DNA of 11,810 bases from Clostridia bacterium (GCA_017652965.1 JAGBZZ010000161.1:1-11810); one strand, 5' to 3'; counted from the first letter of the stretch, positions 1 to 6,179 are shown. The notes: generated by a model from the letters alone, not told the origin. Numbers and translations are program-made.

Positions 1-343
1 AATACGGTGTTACCACCCACATCACCCACAGGGCATTATTGCCGTCCACCCAAAGCTCAACGTCGATCTTCCGCAGTCTTTTTTCCTTGTCCGCCCCGAC
101 CGTCAGGATCGGTGCCGACCAGCTTTCCCCGCGGTCATCGCTCATAATAAGCACGTTGTAGTTATGGATGCAGGGCTCAAGGAGGCCGCCCGTAAACCAC
201 CCCGCAAAAAGGCGGCCGCCGCGCGTGACTGCCACCGTGGGGCACCCCTGCCAGGCGCGGTGCGCCTCGCCGACGCTCTCATCGGGTGAAAGATCGATAT
301 ACGGGAAGTCCTCGGGATTCCAGCCGTTACAAAAATTCTGCAT
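1..343 (-). CDS. Sialidase-like BNR-repeat protein, N-terminal part (runs off left edge)
   Basis: Only the first 114 residues are inside the window. The frame opens with MQNFCNGWNP and continues through QGCPTVAVTRGGRLFAGWF, which resembles the first blade of exo-alpha-sialidase/BNR beta-propeller proteins. A perfect Asp-box (S-x-D-x-G-x-x-W) is present as SDDRGESW at residues 68-75, followed by SAPIL, the usual strand after an Asp-box. There is no signal peptide, so a cytoplasmic location is likely. The start at 343 is supported by AAAGGA about 8 bases upstream. The start lies inside the preceding gene: the two overlap by 17 bases in different frames, so translation is probably coupled to the kinase-aldolase. 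The Asp-box fold is shared by enzymes other than sialidases, and the active-site arginines and tyrosine are outside the window, so true sialidase activity is unproven. The family call is fairly safe and the substrate is unknown. Confidence 0.75.
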   Translation of the reverse strand, partial: MQNFCNGWNPEDFPYIDLSPDESVGEAHRAWQGCPTVAVTRGGRLFAGWFTGGLLEPCIHNYNVLIMSDDRGESWSAPILTVGADKEKRLRKIDVELWVDGNNALWVMWVVTPY

Positions 344-2042
344 TTCTGATATCCTTTGCCCCCTTTTTCAGCATATTGATCTCACTGCCGTAGCTGACCA
401 TCGAGCAGCCCGACAGCAGTGCGTGGCGAATCAGATCCTTATCGGTCGTGATAATGCCGCAGGGCTTCCCGACCGTGAGGCAGGCGCGGCAGATGACCGA
501 GATCAGCCGCTTGATCGTTTCGTTATCCCCCATACAGCCGTAATCGCAGGAAAGGTCGTTCGGGCCGATGAAGATGCCCTCAACCTCGGGCACCGAAGCG
601 ATCTCGAGGGCGTTTTCCACACCCGCGCGGGTTTCGATCTGCGCGTACAGCTTCATGCGGCGATTGGCCGTGCGCATATATTCGGTAAGGTCGGCAACGC
701 CGTAGCCCGTATGCGCCCTCGTGGTGGAAATGCCGCGCTTTCCGTCAGGGGCGTACTTGGCGTACTCCACCACCCTCTCGATGTCCTCCTTTTTGTTGGT
801 CATCGGCAGAAGGAAGCCGCTGACACCGCCGTCGGCAAGCTTGGTGATCATCGCCCTGTCGTTATTCGGCAGTCGGACGATGGCCTGCATCTCGGCGGCG
901 CGCGCGTTCATTGCAAGGGCGGTCACGGTCTTGTTTTCAAAGCTCCCGTGCTCGTTATCGATGATAAAAAAGTCGAGCCCCGCCGTTTTCATAACGAACG
1001 GGAAATTGACGAATTCGACCTCGGAGAGCATCGTGCCGCGGCGGGGATACGCCCCGTCGGCGATCCGCTTCAGCCCCTCGTTTCCAAGATTTTGGGAGCA
1101 AAGCTCTGCCTCGTAGCCGAGCGCGGAAAGCTCGGCTACAAGAAGCGCGTAGTTATCCTCGGCACCGCCACCGCCAAAGAGAATGCGGCGCACACCGCGG
1201 TACGCCTCTGCCATCTCGCGGATGCGCGAAACCATCGCCGCCGTATCCCTGCCCGAAAGGCCCGAAAGGGTAACAACGCGCCTCCCCTTGACAAAGTACG
1301 GGCGGTATTCAACGCCGTCAAGGTGCGCATCCTTCGCATCGGTCAGGACCGACAGCTGTGCCGCCGTGCCGATATTGAGCACCGCCTCCCCCTCGAGCGC
1401 TCCCGCACCGAGGAAGCTTACCTGGTGGTCGCCCATCGGGGGATATATCGCCATCCCCTTATAGCTGCCGCAGGGGGCGATCTCCCGTGCCGCCACGGGG
1501 AGCGCAAGCCCCTCGAACGGACTGTCGGCCGCGCCGCTGTCGGCAAGGAAAAGGCCGGCGGCGCAGGCATCGGTGATATGCGTGATATTCCTGCCTGTCA
1601 AAAGATACGCAAGGTAGGAGCCGAGCGTGAAGAATTCCCGCCCGACAAGTGCAGGATAGGTCATAAGCGAGGCGCGCGGCAGATTGGCCTTCATCACCGT
1701 GCCATTTTCGTAAAGATCGCGCTTTTCGCTACCCTCGGCAACGGCAAGGCCGCGCCTATCCTTCCAGGAAATATAATTTGAGAATTCGCCCCCGTGCTTC
1801 AAAAGATACCCGTGCATCTGCACCGAGATAAAGGCGGCGGTGCATTCCCTTTCTGCCGCCTCGTCCACAATGCGCAAAAAGGCCTCGTCAAGCAATGCAC
1901 GGTCCACCTCATAGCGGACACCGTCGTCAACGAGGGGCTTCGGGAAGGGCACCGCGTATATCTCGCTGTTTGCCCTTTTGCCGTTATCGTAAAAGGAGTA
2001 TTTTATAAAGCTACTCCCAACGTCCAACAATAAAAATTCCAT
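327..2042 (-). CDS. Fusion protein: FGGY (sedoheptulokinase-like) sugar kinase + HpcH/HpaI-family aldolase
   Basis: This is a 571-residue two-domain protein. Residues 1 to about 322 are an ASKHA/FGGY sugar kinase: DVGSSFIK at 7-14 (phosphate-1 loop), QMHG at 75-78, WKDRR at 93-97 (sugar contacts), GDHQVSFLG at 204-212 with D205 as expected catalytic base, NIGT at 223-226 (phosphate-2 loop) and FGGGGAEDN at 289-297 (adenosine region). The GDxQ and NIGTxxQLS wording resembles sedoheptulokinases. Residues about 323-571 are a complete class II HpcH/HpaI aldolase: IDNEHG at 361-366 with catalytic H365, R390 in IVRLP, and metal ligands E470 (QIETRAG) and D496 (GPNDLS). Known relatives cleave 2-keto-3-deoxy sugar acids to pyruvate plus an aldehyde. 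The frame is unbroken and both active sites look intact. The kinase half is short for FGGY enzymes (usually 450-530 residues) and seems to lose its usual C-terminal helices at the junction. GGAGGT lies 5 bases before the ATG. A sugar kinase joined to an aldolase is unusual; the substrate is unknown. Confidence 0.85.
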   Translation of the reverse strand: MEFLLLDVGSSFIKYSFYDNGKRANSEIYAVPFPKPLVDDGVRYEVDRALLDEAFLRIVDEAAERECTAAFISVQMHGYLLKHGGEFSNYISWKDRRGLAVAEGSEKRDLYENGTVMKANLPRASLMTYPALVGREFFTLGSYLAYLLTGRNITHITDACAAGLFLADSGAADSPFEGLALPVAAREIAPCGSYKGMAIYPPMGDHQVSFLGAGALEGEAVLNIGTAAQLSVLTDAKDAHLDGVEYRPYFVKGRRVVTLSGLSGRDTAAMVSRIREMAEAYRGVRRILFGGGGAEDNYALLVAELSALGYEAELCSQNLGNEGLKRIADGAYPRRGTMLSEVEFVNFPFVMKTAGLDFFIIDNEHGSFENKTVTALAMNARAAEMQAIVRLPNNDRAMITKLADGGVSGFLLPMTNKKEDIERVVEYAKYAPDGKRGISTTRAHTGYGVADLTEYMRTANRRMKLYAQIETRAGVENALEIASVPEVEGIFIGPNDLSCDYGCMGDNETIKRLISVICRACLTVGKPCGIITTDKDLIRHALLSGCSMVSYGSEINMLKKGAKDIRNAEFL

Positions 2043-2062
2043 AAACTACCTCCGTTTTACTC

Positions 2063-2091
2063 ATTATACATCATAAAAACGACAATTTGTA
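2063..2091 (-). promoter_or_regulatory. Candidate promoter of the kinase-aldolase/sialidase-like operon
   Basis: On the minus strand a perfect TATAAT (2068-2063) has only a weak -35 (TACAAA, 2091-2086) at 17 bases. The good -10 with a poor -35 fits a promoter that needs an activator, and the -35 overlaps the first CAATTTGT box. The predicted transcript would start near 2056, leaving a leader of about 14 bases just long enough for the GGAGGT at 2053-2048. Confidence 0.5.
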
Positions 2092-2123
2092 TTGCGATTT
2101 TAGCATACTATATTGCAATTTGT
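2083..2123. repeat. Three related direct boxes, putative AraC-family operator
   Basis: CAATTTGT occurs at 2083-2090 and again at 2116-2123, with a diverged copy CGATTTTA at 2095-2102. The second and third boxes share the longer match TTGC[AG]ATTT (2092-2100 and 2113-2121), offset by 21 bases, two helical turns, which is the usual spacing of AraC-type half-sites. The outer two are 33 bases apart, about three turns. That they bind the adjacent regulator is inference. Confidence 0.45.
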
Positions 2124-2141
2124 GCATTCATTTATTATAAT
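2113..2141 (+). promoter_or_regulatory. Candidate promoter of the AraC-family regulator
   Basis: TTGCAA (2113-2118) and TATAAT (2136-2141) are separated by exactly 17 bases, a good sigma-A type promoter. Transcription would start near 2148, leaving a leader of about 24 bases with GGAG before the ATG at 2172. The -35 lies within the third TTGC[AG]ATTT box, so binding there could repress the regulator's own gene. Confidence 0.6.
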
Positions 2142-2171
2142 AAGAATAGAATAATTATAACGGAGCGGTAC

Positions 2172-2960
2172 ATGGATAACACCTTTGCAAGCATTATACA
2201 GACCTCGGATATCAAATACAAGCACGCCAAGGGGATGCGCGACGTTTACGGCAAGGAGTTCCACCACTTTCACGAGCTTTTCCTTTTTATCGGCGGGAGC
2301 GCGATTTTCAGAACCGAGCATACCGACGTTGAGCTGCAGCCCTACACGCTGATCGTGATCCCCGCAAACACCTTTCACTATTTCCACGTGAACGGGAGCG
2401 AGGCCGACTATGAGCGGTACGTGTTCAACTTTTACAACATCGCGGAAATGGATCTGATCTGCCAGAAGATGAACGGTGTCAGCATTATTTCCTCGCTCCC
2501 CGACAGCATCGTCAGGGATTTCACCTCGCTCGACGATCCCAAATATACAGAGGCCGAAAAAAGTCTTTTGGTACGGGCCAAGCTCCTTTCGATATTGATC
2601 GAGCTTGGACACCTGATCCCAAACGAGGAGCAAACCTCCTCAAGCTTCAGCGCGATCACAACCAACTGCCTGCATTATATCAACAAAAACATTTTCTCTG
2701 CCCTGTCGGTCACGCGGCTTTCGGAAGAGCTGAAATACTCGAGATCAAGCATCATGCACGCCTTCAAGACCGATCTTGGCATACCGCTTTACAAATTCAT
2801 CATTGAAAAAAAGCTGCTCTACGCCCACAAGGATATCAGGGCGGGGCTGTCGGCAACCGAGGCCGCCCAAAAATACGGCTTTTCGGATTATTCCTGCTTT
2901 TATCGAGGTTATAAAAAGTTCTTTGGCTCCGCTCCCTCTTCCAAATCCTCTAAATGGTAA
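2172..2960 (+). CDS. AraC-family transcriptional regulator with N-terminal cupin sensor domain
   Basis: This is a 262-residue DNA-binding regulator. The N-terminal half is a cupin-type ligand-binding barrel: HHFHELFLFIGG at 31-42 and PYTLIVIPANTFHYFHV at about 57-73 are the typical strands. The C-terminal hundred residues are a double helix-turn-helix AraC domain: the first HTH spans about 178-200 (SVTRLSEELKYSRSSIMHAFK) and the second about 226-250, ending in the hallmark GFSDYSCFYRGYKKFFG. The length is normal for the family, whose members usually activate sugar catabolic operons on binding a pathway sugar. The start is supported by GGAG about 7 bases upstream. It is divergent from the kinase-aldolase gene and convergent with the third Gfo/Idh/MocA gene, so the kinase-aldolase operon is its most likely target. 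The inducer cannot be told from the sequence. Confidence 0.93.
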   Translation: MDNTFASIIQTSDIKYKHAKGMRDVYGKEFHHFHELFLFIGGSAIFRTEHTDVELQPYTLIVIPANTFHYFHVNGSEADYERYVFNFYNIAEMDLICQKMNGVSIISSLPDSIVRDFTSLDDPKYTEAEKSLLVRAKLLSILIELGHLIPNEEQTSSSFSAITTNCLHYINKNIFSALSVTRLSEELKYSRSSIMHAFKTDLGIPLYKFIIEKKLLYAHKDIRAGLSATEAAQKYGFSDYSCFYRGYKKFFGSAPSSKSSKW

Positions 2961-2978
2961 TTTGCTAAACAACATAAA

Positions 2979-3023
2979 AAAACTGCCTCAAATGCGACAT
3001 TGCAGAGCATCTGAGGCAGTTTT
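2979..3023. terminator. Bidirectional Rho-independent terminator
   Basis: AAAACTGCCTCA (2979-2990) pairs perfectly with TGAGGCAGTTTT (3012-3023), and the stem continues after one mismatch with ATGC/GCAT, leaving an 11-base loop. On the minus strand the stem is followed by an unbroken run of seven T, so it is a strong terminator for the oxidoreductase operon. On the plus strand it ends TTTTCTCATTT, adequate for the AraC gene, which stops at 2960. Confidence 0.85.
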
Positions 3024-3166
3024 CTCATTTCGCTATAGTGAAAGAAATGCACTTGCACTGTTTAAGCGATAACAATCAGTAACGTGTCACCAAGCAATAC
3101 AACGGTCATACGTTAAGTACCTTTGCATCTCATAGGTTGCAAAATCTCCGTTGTTTTTCTTCTTTC
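3024..3166 (-). other. Structured 3' tail of the oxidoreductase transcript
   Basis: This stretch lies between the stop of the third oxidoreductase gene and the terminator and holds no ordinary gene. It contains several inverted repeats: CATTTC (3026-3031) with GAAATG (3044-3049); TTTGCA (3122-3127) with TGCAAA (3138-3143); and ACAACGG (3099-3105) with CCGTTGT (3148-3154), the last enclosing the second. With the terminator stem this makes a folded transcript end of about 190 bases. Whether it is a separate small RNA, an RNA-stability element or chance cannot be decided here. Confidence 0.35.
3062..3109 (-). CDS. Possible 15-residue hydrophobic peptide
   Basis: A short frame encodes MTVVLLGDTLLIVIA followed by TAA. 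AAAGGT lies 9 bases before the ATG. The peptide is almost wholly hydrophobic, as in small membrane peptides and type I toxins, but it is shorter than most of these and lacks a charged tail. It lies in the structured tail downstream of the third oxidoreductase gene, on the same strand. A chance frame is quite possible, and I do not recognise a family. Confidence 0.2.
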   Translation of the reverse strand: MTVVLLGDTLLIVIA

Positions 3167-4150
3167 TCACGCTTCGTCAGCAATCCTCTGAATTTCAAGC
3201 GTCTTACGCTGGACGCCAATTGCCTCGGCGGTAGACATCAAGGTAGATTTCCCTTCAATATCATCAAGGAAGGCATCAAGCACGTTTCCGTAAGGAGCTA
3301 TGGCCGGCACGACAGTAGGCGCTTCGGCATCGGCGGCGCAAAGTGTCACACCGTCTGAATTATAGTTAAAGGAAACCATACCGCGCTCGCCCCAAATATG
3401 GAACTCCCAATAGTAAGGATAGGAATAGCCCATTTTGTTAGGAGCAGAATATGACACATCTGCCAAAACGCCTGCTCCACCCGAAAGCGTAAGCATCATC
3501 TGGCCGCAATCACGGAAATGCGGTACCTCTGTCGCATACGCATTATAGGTGCGTGCAGCGTTAATTTTTTCCACCGTATTGCCGGTCAAATACGTGAGAA
3601 GATCAATACCGTGGATAGCGATATCGTTGATTACGCCTCCGTGTTTCCCTTCTTCAAAATACCATCCCGGTCGGGTGCCATACTGCAAGGGGTGTTGACC
3701 ACCAAACTGGACATTATGAATCCCACCAATCGTTCCGTCTGCAATCAGCTGCTTGGCAGTCAATATATTCTTGTGATAGCGGAGGTCAAGCATAATGCCA
3801 ACCGAAAGCCCTTTTTCCTTTGCCAAACGCTCGATTTCATCAAGCTCGTCAAGCGAGGTACAAAGCGGCTTATCCGCAATCACGTGTTTACCCGCCTTCA
3901 GGGCAGCGATAGCCTGGGCTCCACGGATTCCGTAATAGTCACCAAGGGCAACCGCATCCACTGTTTTATCTGCAAAAATATCTTCTACCGAGGAATACGG
4001 GAAGCTCATCCCCTGATTTTTTTCAGCCGCATCACGTGCGTTTGTGTCCGTCTCGTATGCGCCCGCGAACTCTACGCGATCGCTTTCCTTAATCAGCTGA
4101 TACAGCGAAAAAATATGAGCGTGACGGCAACCGATAATAGCAATTTTCAT
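3167..4150 (-). CDS. Gfo/Idh/MocA-family oxidoreductase (third in the cluster, low GC)
   Basis: This is an NAD(P)-dependent sugar oxidoreductase of 327 residues from the start chosen here. Counting from that start, the Rossmann motif is IAIIGCRHAH at 2-11 (GCxxAH in place of the classical GxGxxG), the cofactor/active-site lysine motif is DKP at 93-95 (DKPLCTS), and the catalytic-histidine helix is NDIAIHGIDLL at about 175-185 with H180. The second half is the usual open-sheet GFO/IDH/MocA C-terminal domain. The frame stays open to an earlier ATG at 4201, adding 17 residues with no family counterpart and no ribosome site; the start at 4150 has a weak GGA 7 bases upstream, so the start is uncertain. 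Hand counts in five 60-base stretches here give 40-53% GC against 60-67% in three stretches of the upstream genes, suggesting separate origin. The substrate is unknown; a sugar or cyclitol is likely. Confidence 0.88.
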   Translation of the reverse strand: MKIAIIGCRHAHIFSLYQLIKESDRVEFAGAYETDTNARDAAEKNQGMSFPYSSVEDIFADKTVDAVALGDYYGIRGAQAIAALKAGKHVIADKPLCTSLDELDEIERLAKEKGLSVGIMLDLRYHKNILTAKQLIADGTIGGIHNVQFGGQHPLQYGTRPGWYFEEGKHGGVINDIAIHGIDLLTYLTGNTVEKINAARTYNAYATEVPHFRDCGQMMLTLSGGAGVLADVSYSAPNKMGYSYPYYWEFHIWGERGMVSFNYNSDGVTLCAADAEAPTVVPAIAPYGNVLDAFLDDIEGKSTLMSTAEAIGVQRKTLEIQRIADEA

Positions 4151-4208
4151 GATTTTTTCCATTTCAGTATATATTGTATCCACTACCTCTTCTTCTCTCA
4201 TTAAGCTT

Positions 4209-4235
4209 AAAAAAAAGGGGCAAGATCAGATCTCG
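4209..4235 (-). terminator. Weak hairpin with eight-T run before the third oxidoreductase gene (possible attenuator)
   Basis: On the minus strand, CGAGA (4235-4231) can pair with TCTTG (4225-4221) including one G-T pair, around a 5-base loop, followed by CCCC and then eight T (4216-4209). The hairpin overlaps the stop codon of the upstream gene. The stem is weak, so it may only reduce read-through into the next gene. Confidence 0.3.
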
Positions 4236-5098
4236 TAGCCTCTGACGGCTTCTTCCTCGCCGCTTTCGATAGCGCGGATGATGGCGTCAATGACAAACAC
4301 GGGGGCAATGAAATCCTCATAGCTGACCTGTTGCTCGCCGCCCGCAAGGAGCGAGGCGAAGAGGTCAAGCTCGATCGGGAACCAGACAGCCCCGCGCGAG
4401 GTCACGTCGCAGGCGTTCGTCTTTGTCTCGGCAAAGCGCGAGACAAAGTACTGCCAGCTCTTCTGCGAGAACTGACCCATGACGTCATAGTCCTCATAGC
4501 GGAACAGCACCTCGGTCTGCTTCTCCTTGGTAAGGGCGCGGACAGACTTCGGATAACGGCCGAAGATCTCGCCGATCATCTCCACAAGATGCTGAGAATA
4601 GAACCAGAAGCCACCGTAGGCGGGGTCGGGATCCAGGGGGGCACGGACAACGCCGCCCACCGTCTTTCCTCCAACCTCGGCGCGTGCCTCCTCGGCTACG
4701 GCCTGCACCTCGGGTGCGATACGAAGCGACGAGCCCCCCGTCACGCGGACGCCCGCAGCGCGAAGCTCGCGCATAAAGGTCACGGCCTCGTCGGCATCGG
4801 CGGTGATGGGCTTGTCGATAAACATCGGCACGCCCGAGGGGATGTAGGGCTTGGCATACTCATAGTGCTTGGCACCGTGACGGGCGGTGATGATCACGCC
4901 GTCCACCTGGCCGACGGCGGCATCGTAGGACGCCATGACCGGCACGCCAAACTCGGTGTTCAGCTTTTCCGCGGCCTCAGCCTCTTCACTGTAAACGCCG
5001 ATCACCTTGATGTCGGCAAAGCGCTCCTCGGTCGTCAGAAAAGAGAGGAATTTTGTGGCATGCGAGTTCTCGCAGCCGAGAATGACGATCTTTTTCAT
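4226..5098 (-). CDS. Gfo/Idh/MocA-family oxidoreductase (short form)
   Basis: This is a predicted NAD(P)-dependent oxidoreductase of 290 residues, shorter than the family norm of about 330-390. The Rossmann fold opens with IVILGCENSHA at 4-14, again with GC in place of GxG. The second fold element is VIGVYS at 32-37, DGVIITARHGAKHYEYAKPYI at 66-86 is the usual beta-4/helix region, and IDKPIT at 94-99 carries the conserved Lys-Pro. YSQHLVEMIGEIFG at 167-180 matches the catalytic-helix position, with H170 as the likely active-site histidine. The C-terminal sheet is compact. The start at 5098 is preceded by GAGG overlapping the stop of the previous gene, with a 10-base gap, so the two are probably translationally coupled. 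A sugar dehydrogenase or a keto-intermediate elimination or hydrolysis enzyme are both possible for this fold, and the substrate cannot be read from sequence. Confidence 0.88.
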   Translation of the reverse strand: MKKIVILGCENSHATKFLSFLTTEERFADIKVIGVYSEEAEAAEKLNTEFGVPVMASYDAAVGQVDGVIITARHGAKHYEYAKPYIPSGVPMFIDKPITADADEAVTFMRELRAAGVRVTGGSSLRIAPEVQAVAEEARAEVGGKTVGGVVRAPLDPDPAYGGFWFYSQHLVEMIGEIFGRYPKSVRALTKEKQTEVLFRYEDYDVMGQFSQKSWQYFVSRFAETKTNACDVTSRGAVWFPIELDLFASLLAGGEQQVSYEDFIAPVFVIDAIIRAIESGEEEAVRGYEI

Positions 5099-5108
5099 AG
5101 GGCGAACC

Positions 5109-6179
5109 TCAGAACTTGACGTCGAGGCGGTTCTCCTCGTAGGCGGCGGCGATCATACCGATGACGTCGGTCGCCATCTCGGGCGTGACGGTCATGGGTG
5201 TGCCCTCGGTGATGCGGTAGTACAGCTGGCGGTAGAGGGTCTGCTTGCCGACGTCGAAGGCAGAGCCGTTGTGCTTGCCCTCCTCGGTATGCTTGACAAG
5301 ATCCTCCTTGCAGTAGATGGGGTTCCCCTCCTCATCGCGAAGCGACCCTTCAATGACAGGGCGCTCGGGGTTCTCGCCGTCCACGATCCAGGTCATGTTG
5401 TACTGGGCAATGGTGGTCTTGAGGGTACCGCGCGAGCCCTGGACCTTCAGCGTGAAGGGGGAGTAGGCGTCAAGCGAGGAGATCTCCACGTCCACAACCG
5501 GCTTGCCGGGGGCAGTGAGGATCAGCTTGGCGTAGTCGTCACCGTCGCCGCTGGTCAGACCGCGGTCAAGGCGGGAGAAGGCAAGGCGGGTCTCTTTGTC
5601 AAAGTCAAGGAAGCCGAGGGCAAGGCCTACGGGGTGCGGGCCGGTGTTGTAAAGGCCGCCGGCACACTTCTTCTGCAGGGTCTGCCAGTCCCAACGGCGG
5701 GAAAATCCGTTGAAGCAGATCGAGACCTGCTTGATATCGCCCAGCTGGCCGCTCTCGGCAACAGCCTTGGCGTGGGTGTAATAGGGGGCAAAGAAGGACT
5801 GCTGGAAGACGGCAAGCACAACGCCCTTTTCTTTGGCCACACGGATCTGATGCTCGCACTCGTAGCGGGTACGGCCGAAGGGCTTCTCGGTCAGCACGTT
5901 ATACCCGTGCTCGAGAAAATCCAGGGTGATGGGGTAGTGCAGATCCGAATAGGTCGCGTTGACCACGAGGTCGATGTCGTCAAAGGCGAACAGCTCGTGA
6001 TAGTCGGCGAAGGTCTTGACACCCTCAAAATCGCGCTCGGCGCCGGCGCGGCGCCCGGCATCCGCATCCACGATGTACTTTACCGTGTAGAACTCGTTTG
6101 CATCCGAAAGGAAGTAGTGACCGTGGATGTTACGGCCGCTTCTGCCTTGCCCAAGAATGGCAACATTCAGCTTTTTCAT
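5109..6179 (-). CDS. Gfo/Idh/MocA-family oxidoreductase (canonical form)
   Basis: This is a 356-residue NAD(P)-dependent oxidoreductase and the most canonical of the three in the window. AILGQGRSGRNIHG at 7-20 holds a perfect GxGxxG, VKYIVDAD at 33-40 ends the second strand with acidic residues that usually favour NAD, and TEKPFGRT at 97-104 carries the catalytic Glu-Lys-Pro. AGGLYNTGPHPVGLAL at 173-188 is the catalytic helix with H182. The C-terminal domain has the normal length. The frame is open 15 residues further to an ATG at 6224, but that start overlaps the previous gene and lacks a ribosome site. The start at 6179 has AAAGGAG (6194-6188) with 8-base spacing and begins exactly at the family's MKKLNVAILG. 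It sits between the M55 pair and the shorter oxidoreductase in one operon. The substrate is probably a sugar or amino sugar released by the upstream hydrolases, which is inference. Confidence 0.92.
   Translation of the reverse strand: MKKLNVAILGQGRSGRNIHGHYFLSDANEFYTVKYIVDADAGRRAGAERDFEGVKTFADYHELFAFDDIDLVVNATYSDLHYPITLDFLEHGYNVLTEKPFGRTRYECEHQIRVAKEKGVVLAVFQQSFFAPYYTHAKAVAESGQLGDIKQVSICFNGFSRRWDWQTLQKKCAGGLYNTGPHPVGLALGFLDFDKETRLAFSRLDRGLTSGDGDDYAKLILTAPGKPVVDVEISSLDAYSPFTLKVQGSRGTLKTTIAQYNMTWIVDGENPERPVIEGSLRDEEGNPIYCKEDLVKHTEEGKHNGSAFDVGKQTLYRQLYYRITEGTPMTVTPEMATDVIGMIAAAYEENRLDVKF

Larger units (their letters stand above)
2043..2171. promoter_or_regulatory. Divergent control region between the AraC regulator and the kinase-aldolase gene
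   Basis: This 129-base AT-rich gap separates two divergent genes and carries both of their candidate promoters and three related boxes. It is the only clear promoter region in the window, because the large right-hand operon starts outside it. Its layout, with repeated boxes overlapping both -35 regions, is what an AraC-type activator that also regulates itself would use. The assignment of the boxes to this particular regulator is inference from position. Confidence 0.6.

Noticed and set aside
168..1781. Long plus-strand open frame of 537 codons opposite the kinase-aldolase gene
   Set aside because: Its product is rich in Arg, His and Ala with no recognisable domain, as expected for the antisense of a GC-rich gene, while the minus strand encodes two clear enzyme domains with a strong ribosome site.
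4151..4201. 17-residue N-terminal extension of the third oxidoreductase from the ATG at 4201
   Set aside because: There is no ribosome binding site before 4201 and the Rossmann fold begins right after the internal Met at 4150. It is not fully excluded, as the site before 4150 is also weak.
4331..5119. Plus-strand open frame of 262 codons opposite the short oxidoreductase
   Set aside because: It shows no domain features and is wholly explained by codon bias of the minus-strand gene.
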